Source of the DNA: Kitasatospora xanthocidica
Lineage (GTDB): Bacteria; Actinomycetota; Actinomycetes; Streptomycetales; Streptomycetaceae
Reading direction: 5' to 3'
Length of the DNA stretch: 36,615 bases
Assembly (NCBI RefSeq): GCF_014656195.1
Contig: NZ_BNBY01000003.1
Coordinates: forward strand, 456,938-493,552
Below the pieces are notes generated by a model. The model was not told the DNA's origin. It was given only the letters and a program-made list of their open reading frames with translations, and did no database searches. Positions within the stretch are counted from its first letter, which is position 1; each line of letters opens with the position of its first letter. Shown here in pieces: positions 21,501-30,033 of this stretch. The position numbers and the translations under genes were made by a program.

Positions 21501-22982
21501 TTGGAACCGGGCATGGTGATGGTCGGTCGGCACGGCGAACGGGCGCGGCTGACCGCGCTCGTCCGCGCCACCGACGGACGGGCCCTGGTGCTCCGGGGCG
21601 AGACGGGCATCGGCAAGAGCTCCCTGCTCGACCTGGCGGCGCAGCTCGCGACCCGCAACGGTCACCTCGTCGTCCGCGCCACCGGCGTCGAGGCGGAGAC
21701 CGAACTGCCCTACGCCGGACTCCACCAGCTCCTCTACCCACTGCTCCCGGACGCCGGACAACCAGGCGGCAGCCGACTGGGCGCCACCGCCCGCGAGACG
21801 TTCGACTCCGCGTTCGACCGGACGGGCGGCCCACCACCGTCGGTCATGGCCCTCGGTATCGCCGTACTCAACCTGCTCTCCTCGACGGCCTCCGAGCGCC
21901 CACTGCTGCTCGTCCTCGACGACGGCCAGTGGCTCGACGACGCCAGCGCCGACATCTGCGGCTTCGTCGGCCGTCGACTGGCCGGCACCCCCGGGGTCAA
22001 ACTCCTGGTGGCCGTCCGCGACGGCACCTCCTCGCGGTTCGACACCGCGGCGCTGCCGGAGGCGCAGATCGGCGCGCTCGCCGACGCGGACGCCGCGCGC
22101 CTGCTGGACCGGCAGCACCCCGGACTGGACGGGCAGCTCCGCGCCCTCGTGCTGGACCACGCCCGCGGCAACCCGCTGGCCCTGCTGGAGCTGCCCGTCC
22201 AGGCCGCCTCCCGCGTCGGGGTCGCCGTCGCGCTGCGCCCGGGGACGGAGGCCCTCAACGGCGCGTCGGCCGGGGGGCTGGCCGGGGTGCCGGTTATGGT
22301 GCCCGTCTCGGCGACCGACGGCCCGTCCCCGACCGAGCGGTGTCGGGTGGCCGGGCTGCCGACCGTCGAACCGGCCGCCGGTGGCCTCGCCCTGCGGCCG
22401 CCGCTGCTCCGCCCGAGCACCGTCCGGACCGCCGTAGCAGACCAACTACCCACCGCCCAGCGGGTGTTGGCGCCCATACTGCGGGAGGTACCGGAACAGC
22501 GCACCCCACACCCGGCAGCCGTCATCGATCCCGACGAGGACGTGGCCGCCGCTCTGGAAGCCGCGGCCCGCTCGGCGGCCCGGCGCGGCGGTGCGCTCGC
22601 GGCCGTGTCCTGGCTGCCCGGGGCTGCCGAGGCGAGCGAGGACAGGGCCGGACGACCGGAGCGGGCCGGGTGGCCCGCCGACACCGGGTGGGCGGGCCAG
22701 GCCCACTCCGAACGAAGCCACGCCACCTGGGCCGGCACCGACCGGGCCCAGGCGCCCCACGCCCCGGAGCCCGTCGCGGTGCCACTGACCTGGCAGGAGC
22801 GCCGGGTCGCCGAGCTGGCCGCCGCAGGCCTGACGAACAAGGAGATCGGCGAGCGGATCCAGCTCTCCCCCCGCACGGTCAGCACCCACCTCTACCGCGC
22901 CTTCCCCAAGCTGGGCGTCACCACCCGCGCGGCCCTCCGCGACGCCCTGACCAGGATGGACGACCGCTCGGCCAAGCCCTGA
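21501..22982 (+). CDS. LuxR-family regulator with ATPase domain (shortened LAL type)
   Basis: A 493-residue regulator with an N-terminal AAA-type ATPase (Walker A GETGIGKS at 33-40, Walker B LLLVLDD at 135-141) and a C-terminal LuxR helix-turn-helix (about 427-485, with LTNKEIGERIQLSPRTVSTHLYR). Start is the TTG at 21501, preceded by GGAGGG about 8 nt away; an ATG at 21513 is the alternative. Typical LAL regulators are about 900 residues. Here the long middle part is reduced to short recognisable remnants (RPPLLRPSTVRTAVADQLP, then DPDEDVAAALEAAARSAARRGG) joined by low-complexity sequence. Such proteins activate nearby genes in response to nucleotide or sugar signals; the target is unknown. 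It is probably repressed by the divergent TetR. Confidence 0.85.
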   Translation: MEPGMVMVGRHGERARLTALVRATDGRALVLRGETGIGKSSLLDLAAQLATRNGHLVVRATGVEAETELPYAGLHQLLYPLLPDAGQPGGSRLGATARETFDSAFDRTGGPPPSVMALGIAVLNLLSSTASERPLLLVLDDGQWLDDASADICGFVGRRLAGTPGVKLLVAVRDGTSSRFDTAALPEAQIGALADADAARLLDRQHPGLDGQLRALVLDHARGNPLALLELPVQAASRVGVAVALRPGTEALNGASAGGLAGVPVMVPVSATDGPSPTERCRVAGLPTVEPAAGGLALRPPLLRPSTVRTAVADQLPTAQRVLAPILREVPEQRTPHPAAVIDPDEDVAAALEAAARSAARRGGALAAVSWLPGAAEASEDRAGRPERAGWPADTGWAGQAHSERSHATWAGTDRAQAPHAPEPVAVPLTWQERRVAELAAAGLTNKEIGERIQLSPRTVSTHLYRAFPKLGVTTRAALRDALTRMDDRSAKP

Positions 22983-23018
22983 CCCCGGCCCGAACTGTCA
23001 CGGACTTCCCCGGACCGC

Positions 23019-23987
23019 TCACCCCCGCGCGCGACGGGAGAGGCCCGACCGCACCGCTCCCGCACTGGCCGCCACGACGAAGACGATCGCCAGGCACTGC
23101 CGCGCCGACAGCGTCTGGTCCAGGACCAGGAAGCCCGCCAGCGCCCCGATCGCCGGCGCCAGGCTCATCAGGACCGCGAAGGTCGGGGCGGCCAGGCGGC
23201 GCAGCGCCAGCAGTTCCAGGGTGTAGGGCAGCCCCGAGGACAGCAGCGCCACGGCCAGTCCGAGTCCCAGTGCCCCCGGTTCGAGCAGCGCGCCGCCCGC
23301 CGAGCCGATGCCCAGCGGCAGGCTCACCAGCGCGGCCACCGCCATCGCCACCGCCAGCCCGTCCAGCCGTGGAAAGCGGGCGCCGGCCCGGGAGTTGAGG
23401 AGGATGTACGCGGCGAACATGGCGCCGGCGCCGAGCGCGAAGGCCGCGCCCACCGGGTCGAGCCGCCCGAAGCCGTCCTGCCCGAGCAGGAAGACGCCGA
23501 CGAACGCCAGCCCGGCCCACACGAGGCTCGTCGCACGGCGTGCGGTGACGACGGAGAGCAGGAGCGGTCCGAGGACCTCCAGCGTCACCGCCGGGCCGAG
23601 CGGGATCCGGTCGATCGCCTGGTAGAAGAGGATGTTCATGCCGCCGAGGGAGAGGCCGAACCCGCCGACGACGGCCCAGTCCGTACGGCTGTGCCCGCGC
23701 AGCCGCGGACGGCAGACGGCCAGCAGCAGCACGGCCGTGACGGTCACCCGCAGCATCACCGTGCCCAGCGCCCCGACCCGCGGGAAGAGTAGGGCGGCGA
23801 CGGCGGAACCGAACTGCACCGAGAGGGTGCTCGCCAGCACCAGCCCGACCCCGCCCAGGCTGCCCGCGCCACCGGCCGCCGTGACCACGCGGCCGAGGCC
23901 GGGGGACGGTGTACGGGGTGACGGCGCACCTGGTCCCGACGGACCGGGGGCCGGCGCGCTCGCCGGCCGTGAACTCGTGTTCGTCAT
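23019..23987 (-). CDS. EamA-family exporter (RhtA-like)
   Basis: A membrane protein of 322 residues with about ten hydrophobic helices after a Pro/Ser/Gly-rich cytoplasmic N-terminus. The two EamA halves are visible: FLLGQDGF and DPVGAAFALGAGAMFAAYILL mark the middle, and SLAPAIGALAGFLVLDQTLSARQ marks the second half, a motif typical of RhtA-like threonine/homoserine exporters. The ATG at 23987 has GGGGG just upstream. It is divergent from a LysR regulator with 68 bp between, an arrangement in which the regulator usually controls the exporter. The substrate is inferred only from family resemblance. Confidence 0.88.
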   Translation of the reverse strand: MTNTSSRPASAPAPGPSGPGAPSPRTPSPGLGRVVTAAGGAGSLGGVGLVLASTLSVQFGSAVAALLFPRVGALGTVMLRVTVTAVLLLAVCRPRLRGHSRTDWAVVGGFGLSLGGMNILFYQAIDRIPLGPAVTLEVLGPLLLSVVTARRATSLVWAGLAFVGVFLLGQDGFGRLDPVGAAFALGAGAMFAAYILLNSRAGARFPRLDGLAVAMAVAALVSLPLGIGSAGGALLEPGALGLGLAVALLSSGLPYTLELLALRRLAAPTFAVLMSLAPAIGALAGFLVLDQTLSARQCLAIVFVVAASAGAVRSGLSRRARG

Positions 23988-24024
23988 GCCCCCACGCTAG
24001 GAAGCCCCTCGCGCCGCGTGAAAT

Positions 24025-24038
24025 GCCGATCGTCCGGC
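24025..24038. promoter_or_regulatory. Possible LysR binding site
   Basis: A GCCG-N6-CGGC inverted repeat, flanked by AAT and ATT, lies in the 68-bp gap between the EamA and LysR genes. LysR sites are usually short, imperfect and located in such divergent gaps. The arms are short, so this is tentative. Confidence 0.35.
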
Positions 24039-24055
24039 GATTATGCTTCCCAGGC

Positions 24056-24916
24056 ATGACCATCGAGCTGCGCCACCTGCGGGCCTTCCTCGCCATCGCC
24101 GAGGAGGGCACGATCACCCGCGCCGCCACCCGGCTCCACATCGGCCAGCCCGCGCTCTCCCGGACGCTGCGCCAGCTGGAGAGCCACCTCGGAGTGCGCC
24201 TGATCGACCGCTCCACCCACCACCTGGAGCTCACGGCGGCGGGCCGGACCTTCCACGACCGGGCCACCGCCGCACTGGCCGCCGTGGACGCCGCCCTCGA
24301 CCCCCGCACCCTGACCGCCCTGCCGCTGCGCCTCGGCCACCCCTGGGCCGCGCTCGGCGACCACACCGTCCCGCTGCTGCGCCGCTGGGACCAGGAACAC
24401 CCCGACGTGCCGCTGGAGCTGCGCCGCATCGACGACCGTACGGCGGGGCTCACCCAGGGCCGGGTCGACGTCGCCCTGCTGCGCGGCGACATCACCGACC
24501 CCGGCCTGGCCACGCAACTGCTGCTGGAGGAGGACCGGGTGGCGGTCGTGCCCGCCGACAGCGACCTCGCCGACCGGCCGTCCCTCACCCTCGCGGACCT
24601 GGCGACCTGGCCGATCGCCCTGAACACGGTGGCCGGCACCACCACCCTGGACCTGTGGCCGGCCGCCACCCGGCCCAGGACGACGATCGAGGTCACCAAC
24701 ACGGACGAATGGCTGACCGCCATCGCGGTGGGCCGGGCCGTCGGCATCTCGACCTCGGCGACACCCCGGCTGCACCGGCACCCGATGATCGCCTACCGGC
24801 CGCTGACCGACGCCCCGCCGGTGCCCCTGCTGCTGGCCTGGCACCGAGGCACCCCGACCCACCCGGCCATCCCGGACCTGGTCCGACTGACCCGGGACCT
24901 GCTGGCGGAGCACTGA
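24056..24916 (+). CDS. LysR-family transcriptional regulator
   Basis: A 286-residue regulator from the ATG at 24056 (MTIELRHLRAFLAIAEEG). Residues about 4-62 form the LysR winged helix-turn-helix (TITRAATRLHIGQPALSRTLRQLE), followed by a linker helix and a periplasmic-binding-protein-like effector domain of two lobes. An upstream in-frame reading overlaps the divergent exporter gene and is rejected. It probably controls the adjacent EamA exporter and itself; the effector could be the exported compound. Confidence 0.9.
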   Translation: MTIELRHLRAFLAIAEEGTITRAATRLHIGQPALSRTLRQLESHLGVRLIDRSTHHLELTAAGRTFHDRATAALAAVDAALDPRTLTALPLRLGHPWAALGDHTVPLLRRWDQEHPDVPLELRRIDDRTAGLTQGRVDVALLRGDITDPGLATQLLLEEDRVAVVPADSDLADRPSLTLADLATWPIALNTVAGTTTLDLWPAATRPRTTIEVTNTDEWLTAIAVGRAVGISTSATPRLHRHPMIAYRPLTDAPPVPLLLAWHRGTPTHPAIPDLVRLTRDLLAEH

Positions 24917-24961
24917 CCGCCGCCCCTCCGCCCCCGGGCCGGGCGGTGTGCGGGTGGTGTT

Positions 24962-25666
24962 TCAGAGCAGGCCGTGGTCGCGGGCGTACAGAGCGGCCTG
25001 AGTGCGGTCGCGGAGGCCCAGTCGGTTGAGGATGCGGGAGATGTGGTTCTTGACGGTCCCCTCGCTGAGGTGGAGCCGGCCGGCGATCTCCCGGTTGGTG
25101 GCGCCGCCCGCGATCAGGCGCAGCACGTCCGTCTCGCGGCCGGTCAGCGCGTCTGCCGGGCCCGGGCGGTGGGGACCGGGGGCCGGCTGCGGATCCGTTG
25201 CCGCCGGGGTCACCCGACCTGGGATCGTCAGGGCGGCGGCGAGACGGGCCAGCACTGCTGTGTCGAGCTGGGCGACACCGGCGTGGACGAGGCGTACGGA
25301 GCGGGCGAGTTCGACGGAGGGCAGGTTCTTGAGCAAGTAGCCGACTGCGCCGGCCACGAGCGCACCGGCGACGTAGTCCCGGTCGTCGAAGGTGGTCAGC
25401 ATGACGACCCTGCACGAGGGCACCCGGGTGGCGAGGACGGCGGTGGTGTCGATGCCGTCCATGCCGGGCATCCGGACATCGACCAGGGCGACGTCCGGCC
25501 GGTGGATGACGGCGGCCTCGACGGCCGTCGCTCCGTCGCACGCGGTGGCGACGACGGTGATGCCCGGCTGGATACCCAGCAGGGAGGCGATCCCCTCCCG
25601 GACCAGCTCCTGGTCGTCGACGACCAGGACGCGCACCGGCTCCCCCGGGGCCTCCGGCCCGCTCAC
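24962..25666 (-). CDS. NarL-family response regulator
   Basis: A 234-residue regulator. The receiver domain (about 11-130) has the acidic pair Asp17/Asp18, the phosphorylation site Asp63 in ALVDVRMPGMDG, and a conserved Lys in YLLKNLPS. A LuxR-type helix-turn-helix ends the protein (about 168-230; LTGRETDVLRLIAGGATNREIAGRLHLSEGTVKNHI). The GTG at 25666 overlaps the kinase gene stop by 4 nt (GTGA), showing translational coupling. It should be phosphorylated by the upstream kinase and then regulate genes that cannot be named from sequence. Confidence 0.93.
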   Translation of the reverse strand: MSGPEAPGEPVRVLVVDDQELVREGIASLLGIQPGITVVATACDGATAVEAAVIHRPDVALVDVRMPGMDGIDTTAVLATRVPSCRVVMLTTFDDRDYVAGALVAGAVGYLLKNLPSVELARSVRLVHAGVAQLDTAVLARLAAALTIPGRVTPAATDPQPAPGPHRPGPADALTGRETDVLRLIAGGATNREIAGRLHLSEGTVKNHISRILNRLGLRDRTQAALYARDHGLL

Positions 25667-26898
25667 CCGGCGCTCCCCACCGGTATCGGGCAACGCGGGA
25701 CGGTGACGGTGACGGTGACGACGGCTCCGCCCGCCTCCCGAGGCGTGGGCTGACCGTCGATGTCGACGCGCCCGCCGAGGAGTTCGACCCGCTCGCGCAT
25801 GCCGCGGATCCCGAAGCCGGTGCCGCCGGGGCGGTCGGTGGGGACGGCGGCGAAGCCCCGTCCGTTGTCGGCCACGACCAGCCGGGCCGCGACCTCGCCA
25901 TAGGCGGCCGTGACATCGATGCGGGTGGCCCGTCCGTGCCGCTGAGCGTTGGTGAGCGCCTCCTGGGCGGCCCGGTACAGGGCGGTGAGCGGCTCGGCGC
26001 CGTACCCGGCCTCGTCCCCGGTGACCTGGAGGGTCACGGTCATCCGGTCGTCGCCGAAGTGTCGGACCAGGTCGGCGAGCGCGCGGGTGAGGGAGAAGGG
26101 CCGGGCGTCGCGCAGCGCGCTCACGGACTCGCGGACCTCGGTGAGGGCCCGTCCGGCGGACCAGCGGGCGTCCGACACCGCCTTGGCGGAGGCCGGCGGG
26201 TCGAGCTCCCGGAACGCCTCGGCCTTCTCCAGCTGGATGGCGACAGCGGTGAGATGGTGTCCGAGGCTGTCGTGGATCTCCCGCGCGACCCGGTTCCGCT
26301 CGTCGGCCGTGGACAGCTCCGCCACCCGCAGCGCGTACGCGGCCAGCTGCTCGTGGGAGTCCTCCAGCTCCGCCAGGACGCCTTCCAGCCGCGCCCGCGC
26401 CTGCTGCTCGCGCACGGCGACGGCCGCCATCGATCCGGCCAGTGCCAGCGCCAGGCCGAACATCAGCAGGTCTGAGACGTACTCCGCGCGCACCCACCAC
26501 CGGGGGACCCACAGCGTGTAGCCGACGACCAGCAGGGCGACACAGCCCGCGCCGCAGAGCACGCCGGCTCTTCGGCCGAAGGCGAGGTAGGCCGTGAACG
26601 GCACCAGGACGAACAGGGCCCGAGAGACGCCCGAGCCGTCCAGCGCGGCGACGGCCGTGAACAGCAGGAGCCGGACGGCCAGCAGGACCGCCTCCCCACG
26701 GACGGGGCTGCTCGGCTTCCGGCAACGCCGTTCGAAGACCTCCAGGGCGAGGAGCAGGGCCAGCCCCGCCACGAAGCCCGCGACGCGTGCGAGGTGCGCC
26801 GGGCCACCCGAGACGGCGGCGTGGTAGATCCCGCCGGCCAGGACCGCCGTGTACAGCACGGGCGGAATCCACGGCACCGCGGTCGACGGCGAGGCCAT
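25663..26898 (-). CDS. NarL/DesK-type sensor histidine kinase
   Basis: A membrane kinase of 411 residues from the ATG at 26898, with GGGAGGGGG a few bases upstream. The first 160 residues hold about five hydrophobic helices with short loops, so signals are probably sensed in or near the membrane. A coiled coil leads to the HisKA_3 region with the phospho-acceptor His209 (REIHDSLGHHL). The HATPase domain shows an N-box (EALTNAQRHG) and G-box (DNGRGFA). It is co-transcribed with the response regulator through a 4-nt overlap. The signal is unknown. Confidence 0.92.
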   Translation of the reverse strand: MASPSTAVPWIPPVLYTAVLAGGIYHAAVSGGPAHLARVAGFVAGLALLLALEVFERRCRKPSSPVRGEAVLLAVRLLLFTAVAALDGSGVSRALFVLVPFTAYLAFGRRAGVLCGAGCVALLVVGYTLWVPRWWVRAEYVSDLLMFGLALALAGSMAAVAVREQQARARLEGVLAELEDSHEQLAAYALRVAELSTADERNRVAREIHDSLGHHLTAVAIQLEKAEAFRELDPPASAKAVSDARWSAGRALTEVRESVSALRDARPFSLTRALADLVRHFGDDRMTVTLQVTGDEAGYGAEPLTALYRAAQEALTNAQRHGRATRIDVTAAYGEVAARLVVADNGRGFAAVPTDRPGGTGFGIRGMRERVELLGGRVDIDGQPTPREAGGAVVTVTVTVPRCPIPVGSAG

Positions 26899-26924
26899 CC
26901 GTTCCCCCTCCCAGTAGCCCTTCA

Positions 26925-26947
26925 CCGGGGACCATACGGGACCCCGG
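26925..26947. promoter_or_regulatory. Inverted repeat over the kinase promoter
   Basis: CCGGGGACC-N5-GGACCCCGG is a 9-bp inverted repeat with one mismatch. A minus-strand -10-like TATGGT (26931-26936) lies within it, 33 nt upstream of the kinase start. It could be an autoregulatory site for the response regulator or a site for another factor acting on either divergent gene. Confidence 0.4.
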
Positions 26948-27134
26948 TAACCGGAGCACAAGCCTCTCCCAAGGTCTGGCCACAGGTCATGTGCCGATCG
27001 GCAGGGGGAGGTGGCCGTGCGACGGACCGGACGCCGGAGGAACTGGCCATTCGGCACTCCCCGGCGTCCTGCCCCGCTGCCTACGGTCGGTCTGTCCCGA
27101 TCACCGCACCCCCCGGCCCGAGGAGCTTTCGACC

Positions 27135-28520
27135 ATGGCCCGCACGAGTTCCCGCACGATGTACCGGCGTTGGCGCCCCCTCGTCGCCGCCGTCCCCGCC
27201 CTCCTGGCAGTCGGTCTCCTCCCCGCCGCCGAGGCGAGCGCCGCCCGCACCGCCTGCGAAGGACGGCGACTGCGCGTTCCCGGTGCGGAACGCCTCGTCA
27301 GCCACTGCCTGGCGGACCTCACCACCACCGGCACCCGCCCGCTCGGCCTCACCAACCCCGAGGACTACGACAAACTCCAGGCGCTGGACACGGTCAACCC
27401 GTCGCACGTGCCCGGCATCCAACTCGACGGCTACTTCCCGGACACCTCCACGACCAACACCAACAACGGCTGGAACCACGACAGCCAATTCGTGATCCGA
27501 CTGCCCGAGCACTGGAACGGCGGCCTGGTCGTCGCCGGCCCGCCCGGCACCCGGCGGCAGTACGCCAACGACCAGATCATCAGCGACCAGGTGCTGGCCA
27601 GGGGTTTCGCGTACGCCGCCACCGACAAGGGCAACACCGGCCCCGAGCTGTACAAGGACGGGGACGAGCCGGGCGACGCGATGATGGAGTGGCACCTGCG
27701 CGTCGCCCAACTCACCGTCGCCGCTAAGCAGGTGGCCGCCAAGCACTACGGGAAGGCGCCGACCCGGACGTACGCCGCCGGCCTCTCCGCCGCCGGGTAC
27801 CTGGTGCGCTGGCAGCTGGAGCACTACCCACAGCTCTACACGGGCGGCATCGACTGGAACGGCCTGCTGCTCACCCGGGACGAGCCCGCCCTGCTGACCA
27901 ACCTGCCTCCCGCCCTGCGCGCCTACCCCCGCTGGGACCGGCACGAGCCCGGCGCAGCCGAGGCCATGTACGCCGCCGGGTACCCGAAGGGCTCCGAGAA
28001 GCTGTGGAAGGCCCACTACTACACCCTCTGGGACTCCCTGCAGCGCACCATCCGCGAGGAGCTCGACCCGGACTACGACGGCGCCGCCCAGGGCGGCACC
28101 CCGTTCTGCCCCGAAGGGACGGGCGCCGGCTGCGACACCGACTACGACTACGCCGCCCGGCCCGACAGCGTCCACGACGCGGTCGAGCGGGTGTCGCTGA
28201 CCGGCCACATCACCCGGCCGCTGATCACCATCCAGGGCACCTTCGACGTCCTGCTCCCGATCACCCGGACCGGCGACGTGTACGACCGGATGGTGAACGA
28301 CTCCGGCCGGGGTGACCTGCACCGGTACTACAGGATCGAGAACGGCACCCACACCGACGGCTTCTACGACCTGGCGAAGGATGTCGTCCGGCCGATGCAA
28401 CCCTGCTTCAACACGGCCTTCGACGACCTGGTGGCCTGGACCACGAAGGGCGCCACCCCGCCGCCCAGCCACACCCTCCCCCGGGCCGCCGACGACACGA
28501 CCACCGGCTGCGCGCTCTGA
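27135..28520 (+). CDS. Secreted tannase/feruloyl-esterase-like hydrolase
   Basis: A 461-residue alpha/beta hydrolase from the ATG at 27135, with AGGAG 9 nt upstream. A signal peptide with a basic start (two Arg-rich stretches) and AEASA near 32-36 suggests export. The nucleophile motif is GLSAAG with Ser218; Asp371 (GTFDVLLPI) and His406 (ENGTHTDGF) complete a plausible triad. Cysteines such as C41, C58, C325, C333, C424 and C459 could form disulphides. Overall similarity is to secreted tannase/feruloyl esterase or hydroxybutyrate-oligomer hydrolase types; the substrate is unknown. It is divergent from the two-component genes. Confidence 0.8.
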   Translation: MARTSSRTMYRRWRPLVAAVPALLAVGLLPAAEASAARTACEGRRLRVPGAERLVSHCLADLTTTGTRPLGLTNPEDYDKLQALDTVNPSHVPGIQLDGYFPDTSTTNTNNGWNHDSQFVIRLPEHWNGGLVVAGPPGTRRQYANDQIISDQVLARGFAYAATDKGNTGPELYKDGDEPGDAMMEWHLRVAQLTVAAKQVAAKHYGKAPTRTYAAGLSAAGYLVRWQLEHYPQLYTGGIDWNGLLLTRDEPALLTNLPPALRAYPRWDRHEPGAAEAMYAAGYPKGSEKLWKAHYYTLWDSLQRTIREELDPDYDGAAQGGTPFCPEGTGAGCDTDYDYAARPDSVHDAVERVSLTGHITRPLITIQGTFDVLLPITRTGDVYDRMVNDSGRGDLHRYYRIENGTHTDGFYDLAKDVVRPMQPCFNTAFDDLVAWTTKGATPPPSHTLPRAADDTTTGCAL

Positions 28521-28545
28521 TCGGAGGAGTTCACGACCGAATCCA

Positions 28546-28605
28546 CAACCGAACGGTTGAATACGCGGGCGGGGCGGCGTAGCGTTGTTCTCAACCAATC
28601 GGTTG
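28546..28605. promoter_or_regulatory. Promoter of the ArsR-SRPBCC operon with two operators
   Basis: Two CAACC-N4-GGTTG palindromes (28546-28559 and 28592-28605) lie 46 bp apart. Between them is a plus-strand promoter: TTGAAT (28557-28562), a 17-bp spacer and TAGCGT (28580-28585). The first operator overlaps the -35 box and the second the predicted start near 28592. Autorepression by the ArsR protein is the natural reading. A GGNTGAGGATCGGT direct repeat continues downstream to about 28640. Confidence 0.65.
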
Positions 28606-28657
28606 AGGATCGGTCGAGCCGCACCGGCTGAGGATCGGTTCGGACGGACAGGAGGGT

Positions 28658-29080
28658 GTGTTGGCTGTCGACCAGCTGTCCCGGGCGTTCGTGGCCCTGG
28701 CGGACCCGACCCGGCGGGACATCGTGGCCCGGCTGTCGGTCCGGGACGCGACCGTCGGCGAGTTGGCCGAGTCCTACGCGATATCCATGCAGGCCGTCTC
28801 CAAACACCTGAAGGTGCTGGAGGAGGCCGGGCTGGTCAGCCGCAGCCGGGACGGCCAGCGCCGGCCCTGCCACCTGGAACCGCAGGTGTTCGAATTGATG
28901 ACGAGCTGGATCGAGCGGTACCGGCGCCAGGCCGAGGAGCGGTTCAGCCGGCTGGACGCCCTCCTCGCGGATCTGGCCGACGAGACCGCACCCACGGGCG
29001 AGAACGACCACGACCACGACCACAGCGACCGCGACCGCGACCGCGACCGGCCTCAGCAGAGCGAAGGAGTCCCGTCATGA
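28658..29080 (+). CDS. ArsR-family regulator with His/Asp-rich tail
   Basis: A 140-residue winged-helix repressor. The core matches the ArsR group paired with SRPBCC genes: FVALADPTRRDIVARL, the recognition region ISMQAVSKHLKVLEEAGLV and the wing SRDGQRR. The GTG at 28658 is close behind GGAGGG; a TTG at 28661 has better spacing and is equally possible. The last 25 residues are rich in His, Asp and Arg (NDHDHDHSDRDRDRDR), unusual for the group and possibly metal-binding. Its stop overlaps the next ATG by 4 nt (ATGA). Two palindromic operators flank the promoter, suggesting autoregulation. Confidence 0.87.
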   Translation: MLAVDQLSRAFVALADPTRRDIVARLSVRDATVGELAESYAISMQAVSKHLKVLEEAGLVSRSRDGQRRPCHLEPQVFELMTSWIERYRRQAEERFSRLDALLADLADETAPTGENDHDHDHSDRDRDRDRPQQSEGVPS

Positions 29081-29565
29081 CCTCCACCAACGGCCCCGAG
29101 ACCCGGATCGAAGCGGACCCGCAGCTGCCCACCATCCGGATCGTCCGCGAGTTCGACGCCCCGCGGGAGCGGGTGTTCCGGGCCTGGATCGACCCCGAAC
29201 TGGTCGCCCGGTGGCTCGGCCCGAAGGACCTCGACATGAAGATCGACACCTGGGAGGCGCGCACCGGCGGGCACTACCGCTACTCCGCGCACCGCGACGG
29301 CCAGGTGGTCGCCTCCTTCTACGGCTCCTTCCACGAGGTCCGGCCGGCCACCCGGCTCGTCCAGACCTTCACCTTCGAGGGCGTCCCGGACGGCGTCTCA
29401 CTGGACACCGCGACCTTCGAACCCGCCGGGGAGGGCCGCACCCGCGTCACCGTGCTGTCGGTGGTCGACAGCCTGGAGGCCCGGGACGCCATCCTCGCCA
29501 GCGGCATGGAGCACGGCGTGGTCGAGGGCTACCTGCAGTTGGACGCCCTGCTCGCCGCGGGCTGA
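29077..29565 (+). CDS. SRPBCC / AHSA1-like protein
   Basis: A 162-residue protein of the START/AHSA1 superfamily, with a typical start to the fold (IRIVREFDAPRERVFRAWIDPELVARWLGP), a central GGHYRYSAHRDG and a C-terminal helix ending LQLDALLAAG. Such proteins enclose a hydrophobic ligand pocket; in bacteria they are often paired with an ArsR repressor, as here, but their ligands are mostly unknown. It is translationally coupled to the ArsR gene by an ATGA overlap. Confidence 0.9.
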   Translation: MTSTNGPETRIEADPQLPTIRIVREFDAPRERVFRAWIDPELVARWLGPKDLDMKIDTWEARTGGHYRYSAHRDGQVVASFYGSFHEVRPATRLVQTFTFEGVPDGVSLDTATFEPAGEGRTRVTVLSVVDSLEARDAILASGMEHGVVEGYLQLDALLAAG

Positions 29566-29601
29566 CCGGGCCCGACCCGCCGACGGCCGTGACCAGCCGA
29601 C

Positions 29602-29620
29602 GGCCCGGTCAGACCGGGTC
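29602..29620. terminator. Probable bidirectional terminator
   Basis: A GC-rich stem around CCCGGT-CAG-ACCGGG lies between the convergent SRPBCC and RidA genes. A wider arm pair GACCCGCCG (29574-29582) and CGGCGGGTC (29622-29630) encloses it. Both genes could use it. Confidence 0.5.
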
Positions 29621-29628
29621 CCGGCGGG

Positions 29629-30033
29629 TCACGGCAGCACCGCGACCGCCTCGACCTCCACCAGCTGGCTGTCGTACCCGAGCACCGACACGCCGAGCAG
29701 CGTGCTGGGCGCGTCATGCTCCCCCATGTAGGAGCGGTAGACGTTCCACACCTTCACCAGGTCCGCCTGGTCGCCCGAGGCCACGTACACGGTGCTCCTG
29801 GCGACGTCGGTGAGAGCGGCGCCCGCGTCCTCCAGCACGGTTATCAGGTTGCGCATCACCTGATGGGCCTGCCCCTCGTAGTCGCCGACGGCGACCGTGC
29901 GACCCTCCTCGTCGAGCGGGCAGGCCCCGGCCAGCCACAGCGAGCGCGCCGGGGCGTCGACCACCGCGCCGTAGGCGTAGTCGACGGCCTGCGTCAGCCG
30001 GGAGTTACGGATCAGTGTGACGGTGCTGCTCAT
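29629..30033 (-). CDS. RidA-family protein
   Basis: A 134-residue protein from the ATG at 30033. It shows the RidA/YjgF layout: an SLWLAGACPLDEEGRTV segment, the central QAHQVMRNLITVLEDAGAALTDVARSTVYVA, and the end LLGVSVLGYDSQLVEVEAVAVLP. Canonical RidA hydrolyses reactive enamines and imines. The usual catalytic Arg in the C-terminal R-x-x-V strand is not obvious here (LVEVEAVAVL), so it may belong to an Rid subgroup without deaminase activity. A perfect CGAACGTTCG palindrome at 30055-30064 lies 22 nt upstream of the start. Confidence 0.85.
   Translation of the reverse strand: MSSTVTLIRNSRLTQAVDYAYGAVVDAPARSLWLAGACPLDEEGRTVAVGDYEGQAHQVMRNLITVLEDAGAALTDVARSTVYVASGDQADLVKVWNVYRSYMGEHDAPSTLLGVSVLGYDSQLVEVEAVAVLP

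Noticed and set aside
24962..26983. A single 673-codon minus-strand frame covering the response regulator and the kinase region
   Set aside because: Only the part from 25666 encodes a recognisable response regulator. The remainder is an out-of-frame reading of the kinase gene.
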